A stretch of 64,000 nucleotides of DNA, taken from assembly GCF_030867095.1 (NCBI RefSeq), contig NC_081833.1, forward strand, positions 74,281,395 through 74,345,394, in the 5' to 3' direction. Within the stretch, counting starts at the first letter, position 1; the number at the start of each line of letters is the position of its first letter. The notes beneath the pieces are model-generated. The model saw nothing but the letters and a program-made list of their open reading frames with translations, was not told where the DNA came from and did not search any database. A program made the translations under genes and the position numbers. Source of the stretch: Alligator mississippiensis (Eukaryota; Chordata; Crocodylia; Alligatoridae). Shown piece by piece: positions 33,491 through 43,400 of the stretch.

Positions 33491-36400
33491 AAACAAAGCC
33501 AGGGCTTGGGGATAATGAATAATAGTGGATTGTTAATACTTTAATGAATAATGCGGGATGTTATTTGTAACTCATCTGCTCTTCATATCCTTGGTGACAA
33601 ACCCGGGTGGTGCACCGTTGCTAAAAAACAAGGGAAACCATGCAATCAAAATGATTTTGATTCTGCAAGAATTGTCCCTGGTATTGATGGAGCGGGAGGA
33701 ACATGAACGCAGCAATTGAAACTCTTATTAACTAAGTGCTGGCAAAATGATCATCGCTGTTTCGTAACAGGGGGTCCATTTTATTTCGGCTTGTGGGTCC
33801 GTGACACCAATGCCCTAGCTATTTGGGAAGCTGGATTTCAAAGTCCTGCCAGCTCATTCCCCACTCTGCTCAGACCCCTAACATCTCCTGGCAATACCCA
33901 CCGAATCTTTACCCACGCCCAGCCCTTTTATACCAGCTCAATGGGAGTTGCTGTTCGGGGTTTAGCAGAGTCCAGAGTGCAGCTAGCTCCAAAACTTGGG
34001 GTACTGTCGCAGTTCATGAGTGTTAACTAGCCTAGAAGGAGTTTGGGATCAAGAATAAATCTCCCGCAGGGTGCACTGGCAGGTGTGTTATCTTCCTCCA
34101 GGGCTGAATGGGGATTACCGATACTCGGTTTCCTGCAGCTCCAGGTGTGAGAGTTGAAGCGCAAAGAGCTTTCAAATCAGAAACCTAGACTTGAGAAACT
34201 TTGAAAAGTTCAGCCAGGCTCATAGTTGGAGCTAGAGCCAAAGCCTCAGAGATCACAAAGCTTTTTATCACATTATCAGGACTTGTGCCCCGCTTTAGGG
34301 CATCTTGGTGTCTTTCTGATGAGTGGTGCTGGTTGAGGATGGTTTTTCTCAGAGTTAGGTCCAGACCAAGAGAGAGAAAGGGTGAGTGATCTGGGGGCTG
34401 TGGGCACATCAAACATGAGTTGCCACTTTTGCAAAGAGCCCCCCAGAAGACAGCCAGGGCATTTCTGGGGGTCCTTGATTGCAGGGACACGATCCCACAT
34501 CCATACAAGCAAAGAGGAGACTTATTCGCGTGTCTCTAATGATCAGACATGAATTGGAGGCTTTGGGCATGCAAACAGACAGGCTGATAAGGCAGCATTT
34601 CCAGAATCCCGCTGTATAAGGAGCCACGCAAAGTCCTTGCTCCTTCACCGTGCCCGCTCAGCCCTGCGTCTGGGTGTGCAAGCAGAGGTCTGTGCACGGA
34701 AACCTGGTTGCTGCACACGCAGCGGTAATCCCACATGCCATTGCTGGACGTTTCTTGCACAAGTTGGGTCTGTTTCCCTTGACTTGTCTCTTCCACTGAC
34801 TTCCTTGAACTTGTGGGCCTGAGTTAAGGGAACTGGGGTCAAATCCAGGCTTCACACTTTAGCCATCGTTCGGGCACAGCTCCATTCAATCGTTTTGCTT
34901 CCTCCGAACCCTTTTTGCTTCCTCCCACCAGGAGAAAGCTTTCATGACCCGAGAGGTAAATGCTGCAGTCATGTCCCATCCAGTCCAAGACCATGCCCAG
35001 AGTTGAGGAAACAGCCCAGATTGACCCGTGTGCCCCCCCACCTCCATGGGTAGCACTGTCTGGCAGGCAAGTGCAGTGGTTAGCGCTGCTAGATGGAGCA
35101 GGTGATCAGGAGAAGTGACAGAAACCTCATTACTTGTGACATTCAAGATGAGAGTAGGCCAAATGCTAGAGAATAGGCCAAATGCTAGAGAATATGACAT
35201 ACGGCGCAGTCGCATGGCTAGATGGGACCCAATGCATCTCTGTGATGCCCTGCCAGGAGAAACAGTGGGAGCTATTATGATGTTAATACTGGGGGTGGGG
35301 GGGAAGTTGCAGGACAATAATCTTTGGAAAGGAAGCTAAAACACCCAGCGCAAAGGCCCAGGGGAGCCGCGCCTGGCAGCAGCAGGGTGGGCTCCGCTTC
35401 GGAGAGGGGCTGCTGGGGGGGACGCAGAGATGCATGCAAGCCAGGCGAGAGCAGATACCGGGAAAGTCTCTGAAATCCTTCCATTTGGCTGGTTTCCTTT
35501 GACCCCATCGCTAAGCAACAGCATATGCCTTTCCAGCGAGCTCCCGCTTCCTCCTGCCCACCCCCAAAATGTGAACTGAATCAGCTCGGGAGGAGCAGCG
35601 ATCCCAGTCTAGCAAGAAGCTTTTCAGATAGGTCTGCAGCATGGTACGGAAACCTGCTTAATGAGGGCGACCAGCCCTGCCGTACTCCACCCCGCATGGG
35701 CAGACAAGCTGGATGGCAAGGGAAGGAGGGAGAAGCAGGGACCCAATTGTGCCATTTTGGGAGATAACAAACCTGCGTCATTAAAACGGCTCTGAATGGG
35801 GGCAGGTCAGCGCCTGTGGCTTCCCTACGGCACATCGCTGTGCTACCTCTCTGCAGTCGCTAATCAGGGCTGCTACCTCCCCCACCCCTGCACGTCCCGT
35901 TTCCTTCTGCACGCTCCAGCTTGCCCTGGCACCAAACCGATTCGCCCTGGCAGAGGCAGTCCGACACCGCGGTCCGACACGGAGTCTTCCCGTTAAATGG
36001 GGAGCCTAGAGGGCTGTACCCAGGAGCCTGGGGACCCCACATCGGCTTCGCCATGGGGCATGTGGCATATTTCCCCTAAAGTCGAATGCAGTGCGTGGGA
36101 ATGTCAGAGGGAGCTTTCTAAAATGTGCATCTGAAAGCACATATCCAGCCCACGTGGAAACCTGGTGTGCAGGAGATCACACTACTAGGAAACCTCCTGT
36201 CTCAGGAGTGTCCTGTTTGCTCTTGGTGAAGCTTTTCATAATCCAAGGCCCTCTACTTTTCCTTGGCAGCAGAAAGCAGACATGACAGTGCTCTGCATTT
36301 TGCAATACATGGCATGGAAAAGGAAAGGCCAAATCCTTGTTCTCTCAGTCGCTTGAACTTTACAAGGTCAATGCCTTCATCCTCCATGTCCCAAGAAACC

Positions 36401-36590
36401 AAGGGAGGCTGGGAGAACAGAATTGAGCCTTGCTGACATACCGTTAGTTTATCACTGTAAATAGGCTGTGCTAATACTTGCTGGTAGTTAGGTCTGCCCA
36501 TGCGAGTGAGTAGCAAGTGACTGCTGAGATCATTCATAAAAGAGCAATAATGCATCAGGTTTGTCCACAGACAGGGCTCTTGCTGTTAAC

Positions 36591-37534
36591 AGCTGTATCT
36601 GGGCTTGGGTGCACAGTGCTGCTAGGTGAACCCATCACATTGCCTCTATAGCTGGATTTGAACTTGGGTACATGGTGCTGCTATAGCTATATTTGGACTT
36701 GGGTGCATGGTGCTGCTAGGTGAACCCATCACGTTGCCTCTAGAGCTGGATTTGAACTTGGGTGCATGCTGCTATAGCTATTTTGGACTTGGGTGCATGG
36801 TGCTGCTAGGTGAACCCATCACGTTGCAGCTATAGCTGGATTTGAACTTGGGTACATAGTGCTGCTATAGCTATATTTGGACTTGGGTGCATGGTGCTTC
36901 TAGGTGAATCCATCACGTTGCCTCTAGAGCTGGATTTGAACTTGGGTGCATGCTGCTATAGCTATTTTGGACTTGGGTGCACGGTGCTGCTAGGTGAACC
37001 CATCACGTTGCCTCTATAGCTGGATTTGGGCTTGGGTGCATGGTGCTGCTAGGTGAACCCATCATGTTGCCTCTAGAGCTGGATTTGAACTTGGGTGCAT
37101 GGTGCTGCTATAGCTCTATTTGGACTTGGGTGCATGGTGCTGCTAGGTGAATCCATCACGTTGCCTCTAGAGCTGGATTTGAACTTGGGTGCATGGTGCT
37201 GCTATAGCTATATTTGGACTTGGGTGCATGGTGCTGCTAGGTGAACCCATCATGTTGTCTCTATAGGTGTATCTGTTCTTGGGTGCATGGTGCTGCTCGG
37301 TGAACCCATCATGCTACCTCTATAGGTGTATCTGTTCTTGGGTGCATGGTGCTGCTAGGTGAACCCATCATGTTGCTTCTATAGCTGTATTTGAACTTGG
37401 GTGCATGGTGCTGCTATAGCTATATTTGGACTTGGGTGCATGGTGCTGCTAGGTGAACCCATCATGCTACCTCTATGGCTGGATTTGGGCTTGAGTGCAG
37501 GGTGCTGCTGGGTGAACCCATCCTGTTGCCTCTA
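36591..37534 (+). repeat. Minisatellite built of long (about 59 bp) and short (about 35 bp) units
   Basis: I count 19 tandem units: 12 long ones and 7 short ones. Long units read AGCTGGATTTGGACTTGGGT, then GCATGGTGCTGCTAGGTGAA, then CCCATCACGTTGCCTCTAT. Short units lack the final 24 nt from AGGTGAACCC to CCTCT. The order is L S L S L S L S L L S L S L L L S L L. The array lies in the last JPH3 intron, ending about 430 nt before the terminal exon. Confidence 0.96.
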
Positions 37535-37966
37535 TGAAGGAGAACAAGTGAGAGGTGGGCTCATCAGATGGTTCAGGATTAGAGAGCTGCTTTGACAGTG
37601 AACTGGGTAGGAAGACGGACTGGTAGAAACCACAGCTGAGGAGTCAGGAGGCGGGGAATCCCTTCACCTACTCTTCATCTCCATGCATGGGAAAATGGGG
37701 TGATCCTTGCCCCGCTCAGGAAAGGGGTAGAAATGCTCCCTAGTGCTTCCCGAGCACCTGGAGCTCCCCAGATGGAGGGAGAGCAGCATCCCTTTCTCAG
37801 TCGGGTAGGTCTCATTCCCAGCTGAGGTTGGAGCCCAGGACATTAGTGGATGGTAGACAGGCTTCACACCTGGGCACCCCTCACCTCTCCCCCGCCACCG
37901 CGGTATCGGTGCAGCACGGCCAGAGATGTCACCCCGCTTTGTAACGCCTGTCTTTCTCTCTTCCAG

Positions 37967-38047
37967 GGCTCCGCTCCCATCCTGGTAGTCATGGTGATCT
38001 TACTCAATATTGGAGTCGCCATTTTGTTTATTAACTTTTTCATCTAA
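37967..38047 (+). CDS. JPH3: Junctophilin 3, terminal coding exon (C-terminal membrane anchor)
   Basis: 26 codons and a TAA stop (38045-38047). The exon starts GSAPILVVMVILLNIG and runs to the end as one hydrophobic segment finishing NFFI. This is the single C-terminal transmembrane helix that anchors junctophilins in the ER or SR membrane; it is the most conserved part of the family and nearly identical to the human end as I recall it. The acceptor is TTTCTCTCTTCCAG, a strong pyrimidine tract. The exon starts on a codon boundary, matching the end of the previous exon. Without it the protein would keep its plasma-membrane contact but lose ER anchoring. Confidence 0.98.
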   Translation, partial: GSAPILVVMVILLNIGVAILFINFFI

Positions 38048-38096
38048 CTCGAGACTGTCTCGTTTGCAAAAATAACAGTTACACGTACGAATGGGG

Positions 38097-38160
38097 GGAA
38101 AAACAAACCAAACAAGAACAACAAAAAACAAAAACACAAAAAAAAAAAGAAAAAAAAAGG
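38097..38160 (+). repeat. JPH3: A-rich low-complexity tract in the 3' UTR
   Basis: About 64 nt, over three quarters A, starting 50 nt after the stop codon: AAC and AAAC repeats passing into two near-pure A runs broken by single G's. Confidence 0.95.
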
Positions 38161-39461
38161 GAAAGAGCATAACTCAAACTGTCCGACGACTATTTCCGAG
38201 TCTTTTCACAGCAGAACAACAAAAGATTGAGTCTCACTCACAGTTTGCCTTTTTTCCTGGGTAATGTTTTTTGGATTTTAGCCAAAATTCTTTGCTTGTA
38301 CAACACTATGCTGTGTGGCATGGCCGAATGCGATCAACTCCGACCCTCCCGACACCAGAAAGGATGAGAAGGGATCCCAGCAAAATCCGAATCCACGTGT
38401 TTGAGAAAACAAAAGAAGGAGAACAGGGATAATCGAATTACCAAGCGGGGAGATTGCGGGCAGGTGGAGCAGACTTTTCTCCAGGGGGCACGAACTGCAG
38501 CTCCTGAAGGGCTCCGTGCTGAGTCTTTTTTGGGGGAGAAACACAACAGCTTTGGTTATGAAGTAGACAGAGAAAAAACAAAGAGATATCTATCCCCTCT
38601 CGCCCCCGGCCCTCTCCAGACGACGGATGAACCACTCGCGGCTTTCTTCCCCTCTCTTCCCAACCAGCACAACGGTGGACCGAGGAGAAAGGGAGGTTTT
38701 GGGGGGAGAGGGATGGGTCCCCCCAGCTCCAGAGGGTCAGAGGAGCAGCCCCGTTGGGTGTAGTTTGGAAACCAGTAATGAAGCGATGACCAGTTTGCTC
38801 AATGGGGTTGGGGGAGGGAACGCAAGACGTGACCGATGGACCCACCCCCCTCCTTTCCTCGCTCTCTTTTCCCAGCAGCTCCCTCCTCGATCCAGACCAA
38901 CGATGCCCAAAGCCAACTCTTCCTCGGTACAAATCCCCCCGTCCCCGAGTTAATCACGTGGCAGCTTATGATGCCTCCCCAACACACACATGTGCACACG
39001 TCAGAAGTGGCAATACTCACACGGAGCGGTCCGTCATCCCATCCCGACCCACGGCCGCTCACACACGCACCCAGAGACTGCAAGGAAGCCGTGCGGTGAG
39101 GGCCGCGGGTCGGACCCGGAGGAAGGCGTCTGAGCAGGGGAGGCCAGGAGGGTGGCGGGCGTGCCTCTGACATCTTGCTGTGGACCATTTCAGACATCGT
39201 GCTTGGGCTCTGAGCATGTTGCGTTTTGCACTGTGTATGCAGGATGTATATTCCAGCTTCCGACATGTCCCTGTGAAAAAAAAGAAACCCTTCATTGGCA
39301 CTGGCAGCCTCTAAGGATGTATTCTTTTCTATATGTCACTGGATCCGTTTGTTTATAACATCTTTGTAATATGCCTGCCTGGATTTCTTCTTCTTTTCTT
39401 TTTTTTCCTTTTTTTTGGTTTTTTTTTAATCCCCCTCCCTTCCCCGATGATATGCGTATTC

Positions 39462-39467
39462 ATTAAA
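39462..39467 (+). terminator. JPH3: Possible poly(A) signal (ATTAAA)
   Basis: ATTAAA variant hexamer followed by GTTCTGAGTTGTTCTAATCC, a mildly GU-rich downstream stretch. Weaker candidate than 39972 and 40467. Confidence 0.35.
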
Positions 39468-39971
39468 GATGCAGCATCCCTGTTCTGAGTTGTTCTAATC
39501 CCAATGATAAGAGTGTGGTTTAGCTCAATTGCTTGGAAATCGCTGAAATCCTGTCGCATCTCAAAACCAGCGGTACCGGTTCTTCCCCTCCGCCCCGCCG
39601 CCCCGACACTACGACCCCGTGCAGGCCACCCCTGTCCGATATATCAGCTTTGCTCGACGATCCTCCCACCACAAGATACGACTCAAAATAGTCAACTGCC
39701 CATCTCCGACACTGCCTCGGGACCCCGTTCTGCCCTCGGTCACATCCCGCGCCGCAGCGGGTAACGGGGTGCAGAACGCGGCCCGGGCACCGTCCGTCCT
39801 CTAGGTTTTATCTGTGGGAAATCCTCCTCAGCATTTCACACACAGAGCTGTTGGGTACAACCCTGACTTGTGGACTCAGCTTTGCTTTGCTTCTGTTTTA
39901 GCTGTCTCTCTGCTACCTTTTCAGCAGATTTCTTTATTACACTGCACTGGATTGCTATATTTTTAACCAGA

Positions 39972-39977
39972 AATAAA
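39972..39977 (+). terminator. JPH3: Poly(A) signal (AATAAA), proximal
   Basis: Canonical AATAAA within CCAGAAATAAACTCAACATT, about 1.93 kb after the stop codon. Use here would give a 3' UTR without the distal G-quadruplex run. Confidence 0.6.
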
Positions 39978-40466
39978 CTCAACATTAGAGCATGTGCCAG
40001 TTAAATTCAGTTCTTTTCCTTCCATGGTCGCTCTCATTCCCCCTTGGCGGTTTTTCTTTTCCTTTTCGGTCGGAGGGGGTGCAGGGGCAGGGGGTGGGAG
40101 GGGTGGAGAGCACCAAGGTGTTTTCATTCTCCGCTCTCCGCTTTTGTACACCCCGTTTTTGGGGGTTTTTTTGTTTCCTAGTCATCTCTTTCTCTCTCTT
40201 TTTTCCAAATGGAAAGGTTGCTGCAGACCTGAAGTGAACCAAATAATGATATATTGTCATGGCAGCCCTAGGAAATCATACATGCTGCGATATGTGTTTT
40301 GTAATTCTGTTTGCAACTCTTTGTAACGACTCTAGAGAACTTTTTTTGTACGTTCCCGTAAGTGCATGACACAAAGGTACCTACAGAAGCAGGTTACATA
40401 GTTACATGCAAACACAATACAATATTTAGATATGTATAAAACAGCACAAAATGCATATCATTATCA

Positions 40467-40472
40467 AATAAA
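40467..40472 (+). terminator. JPH3: Poly(A) signal (AATAAA), distal
   Basis: Canonical AATAAA in an A/T-rich context, followed by AGTGGTTTCATG, a GU-rich candidate. It is the last canonical signal before sequence without 3' UTR character, so the gene end is placed near 40490. Confidence 0.6.
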
Positions 40473-40490
40473 AGTACTAGTGGTTTCATG

Positions 40491-43400
40491 ACTAGCCTTT
40501 TCACCCTGGTGACCGACTAGTTATTACGGCTTTTCTCGCAGGCCCCAGAGAATTTGGACACAAACCTCAAATTCAGCCTTGCCTTTCAGCTCTTTCTTCC
40601 CTTAGTTTCTACCAGTCTAAAAGTTCAGGTGAGCCACACTTCTAAGTCTGAAAGATATCTGAAGGCTAATATGAATTGGTTCCCAAACAATCGGATTAAA
40701 AATAATGATTCCTTGATTAATCACGGGGAGTCGAGCCATTTGTCTTCGCTCTGTGCTTTCACATCTGCCCAGAGCCAAAAATACTCTTGCTGTGTAGCCT
40801 AAAGAGAGAAGCAGGTCGATGTTCCTCTTTCCACCTCGGAAGTACCGTGTTTGTGGCTACCCGTCTAATGCACCCAGCGCCATAGCGGCAGGACACCACA
40901 TCCGCGTAGTCTCTCTCCAGGCCGTGCCGCGTCTGTCTGTCCATGCATAGGCAAGCAAACGCGTGCAAGCTGCTGAAGTCACTGGATTATACTCATTTCC
41001 TAGGATGGTCTGTCCAGCTCTTTAAAAATAAAAGGCTTGCCAGGCCATTCGGGAAGGATCTCAACCTGAACTGGCGGCACCGGAGGTGGGCCCAGCAAAA
41101 AGGTTGCACCTCGAGCGGTGCAGAGACACAGCCCAACCTCAGTGGGCTCCAGAAGTGCTACCGACCCTCAGACCCCGTTGCTGCAGCGGTGGACCACTGC
41201 GAAGCCTCCCTCTCCACGCAGGCATGAGAAAGGAGGATCCCAGGCTGGATTGCACGACAGAAAGGATGGAAGAAATACGCAGTTTCGGCCTGGGTCTCGG
41301 AGGTTTTCAGGTGCCTAACTCCCCTGCTGCAATCATAGGAATTAGGCGCCTGGTCTGGTTCTCAGCGCTGCCAAGGTACTGTGAAGCCCAGGCTGCGATA
41401 GGGAGATATAATCTGCACTGACTGTGAAGGGGTTAGCTGTATCCTGAGAGAGCTGGGAGCAATCACCGGGCACAAGAGTGCGGGGAGCTGGAGGAGGGGG
41501 TGCGGGGCTAAAACTGGAGGCCAGAGGAAGTGGATGAAGTGCCTCCAAGTCTGACAGCCTGGCAACTTGGGTTTGAATCATAGAAAATCATAGAAAATTA
41601 GGGTTGAAAGGGAGGTCATCTAGTCCAACTTCCATGACTCTGGTTCCCCGGGAGAAGGGGTTGAGATGCTCTGGACGTGGTGCTGAGTCCTTCTGGGGCT
41701 GGGGACCAAGCCAGCTTCTCACGCAGGCCCTAGAAGAGTGATGGGGATAAGGTTTAGTCTGTTGGCTCTGCACTGAGTGTGCTGGGAGCCATCGCTGGAC
41801 ACTGCAGTGTGCGAGGCTAGTGTGTAAGTGCTACGGTTGTGCACCTGAAAGTGCTTCTCCCTCCTCTCCTTTATGAAATTATTGCAGGTGACTTGATGGC
41901 TTCTGCTATTGCTCTCGGCTCATCAGGACTGATCTAAATGGTGGCACAGGTGTTGGCCATTCTGCCACGCAGAGTATGGCTAATTGCCCACACCAGCTCC
42001 CAGTATGGCTAATTGCACCATTACCCTATTCCCCCCCCCCCCCAAGTGCCTGCCTGGATCTCTCAGGTGGAATCAAAAGTGCAAGTGCTCAGAGCATGCA
42101 TAGGAACAAGGGTGTCCTTGGGAGAGAGCACTGCCTGTATCCCGTTAACACTCAAAGGTCACTCCAGTCTATGAAGAGGAGCCTGGGACAGGGATGGGTG
42201 GCTTGTGGTAGAGAGATGCCTCCAGACCAGGCTGCTACTGAATGCTATGGGTGTGTTCAGGGTCCCGGGTATCAGCTGTACTGCAAAAAGCAGGTGCCAA
42301 AGCTTTGATGCCAGCCCAGGGTCCTTGTGTCCTGTTAAAGGGACAGCGCCGGTCCAGCAGCCGATGGGGTGGAGTTGCAGGCCAGTAAGAGGGGAGCCCT
42401 ATGCACCTGAGGATACCTGCTCCCTTCCTGACACCCCTGATCTGACGGTCCCTCCTCCCTGAAGTCAGACCTGCACTCCCCCCAGGGTAATGCATGGGTC
42501 AGCGCTGAACGTGCCCATGGTCAGGTAGTGCCTTGCAACAAGCTGCTGCGGGAGCAAGGGGCTGCACAGCTCAGAGACTCGCAACGAGGTCTGGTTTCTT
42601 GCCGTGTTGAGGGGACGCTGCGTGGAGATGGCCGAGATGGAACAAGAGGAGCAGGTTGCTTCTCCTAGGAACGGGGATGCAGAGATAGCAACCAGTGCTG
42701 CTCGTGCAAGACGGCACCGAGTCATCACCCTTCGGCTAGGCTGCAAAAGCAGGAGCAACAAAATGCCTGCGGCGTGTGCGAGGCCCTGGGTGGGAAAGGA
42801 CACAAGGAGCAGGTGGAGGGGTAGCACTGGGGCTGAAAAGAGGCAGGTGGTACATAGCAGGTTAAATGCTTTAGAGACCCAGAGACCAAAGGCACAGCTC
42901 CAGAAAGCACTGTCACGCTTGGGAAGTGAAGTGCAGGTCGTCACTCCCTGGCACAACTGCACACCTGGCTGGGTGCGATGGGGCTGGGCAGCTGAGCCAG
43001 ATGTGGTGTTGGTGTCTGCCCCTGAAGGTGCAGGGGATGGAAGTGTTTGTGTAGCACACCCACACCCCAGCTGGAGGTGGTGAGGGAAGCTATGCACCTC
43101 GCTTCACCTACATATACCTCATGCCTGCATTGCGTAGCCAAGTGTTAGATGCACGCTCTGGATGTCTAAATGATGCGTCTCTGCCCAGGGGCTTTTGCCC
43201 CTGGGTCAGGAGCTGGCTCCAGGACGCTGAGCCCCATTCCAGAGGTGTGAACCTCTCCTCGGCTTGCTTAGCTGCATCGGGAATAGGGCGTGCTGTTTGT
43301 TCCTCGGTGCATTTCCCCCGGCCCCCATGCTGGAGCCTCACCGATGGGCCTGGCTTTCTGGTCTCGTGGACAGGTGATGCCCAAGGAGAACCAGGCTTTT

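Larger units (their letters stand above)
27280..37966 (+). other. JPH3: JPH3 last intron
   Basis: About 10.7 kb with a consensus GTAAGT donor and a TTTCTCTCTTCCAG acceptor. It holds MIR-like pieces (28.56, 30.06 kb), a GGGAAA hexamer run (about 30880-30906), a 24-nt perfect palindrome (32626-32649), an AT-rich non-repeat stretch with an RFX-like site (33.28-33.66 kb), a duplicated 'TAGGCCAAATGCTAGAGAA' phrase (about 35154-35191) and the 0.94 kb minisatellite (36591-37534). Reading through the donor would add only VSGQVACI before a stop. I see no gene inside the intron. Confidence 0.92.
38048..40490 (+). other. JPH3: JPH3 3' untranslated region
   Basis: It extends from the stop codon to just past the last AATAAA at 40467. 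Visible elements: an A-rich stretch at 38097-38160, G-quadruplex-type runs at 38691-38717 and 40075-40103, a CpG-rich segment around 39550-39800, a T-rich tract at 39383-39429, and candidate poly(A) signals at 39462, 39972 and 40467. The 3' end is inferred; no transcript data were available. Confidence 0.75.

Noticed and set aside
35130..35290. Possible old LINE fragment with 'CATTCAAGATGAGAGTAGG'
   Set aside because: The match to L3/CR1-type ends is too short and degraded to call by eye; only the local 19-bp duplication is certain.
36591..37540. The minisatellite considered as the JPH3 CTG expansion of Huntington disease-like 2
   Set aside because: The units contain only single GCTGCT pairs, not a CTG run, and the human CTG repeat lies near the first exons, outside this window.
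42465..43097. Overlapping open frames of 210 codons (minus strand) and 159 codons (plus strand)
   Set aside because: They overlap fully on opposite strands in GC-rich intergenic DNA, neither resembles a known protein, and no splice or poly(A) signals fit. A transcript search would be decisive.
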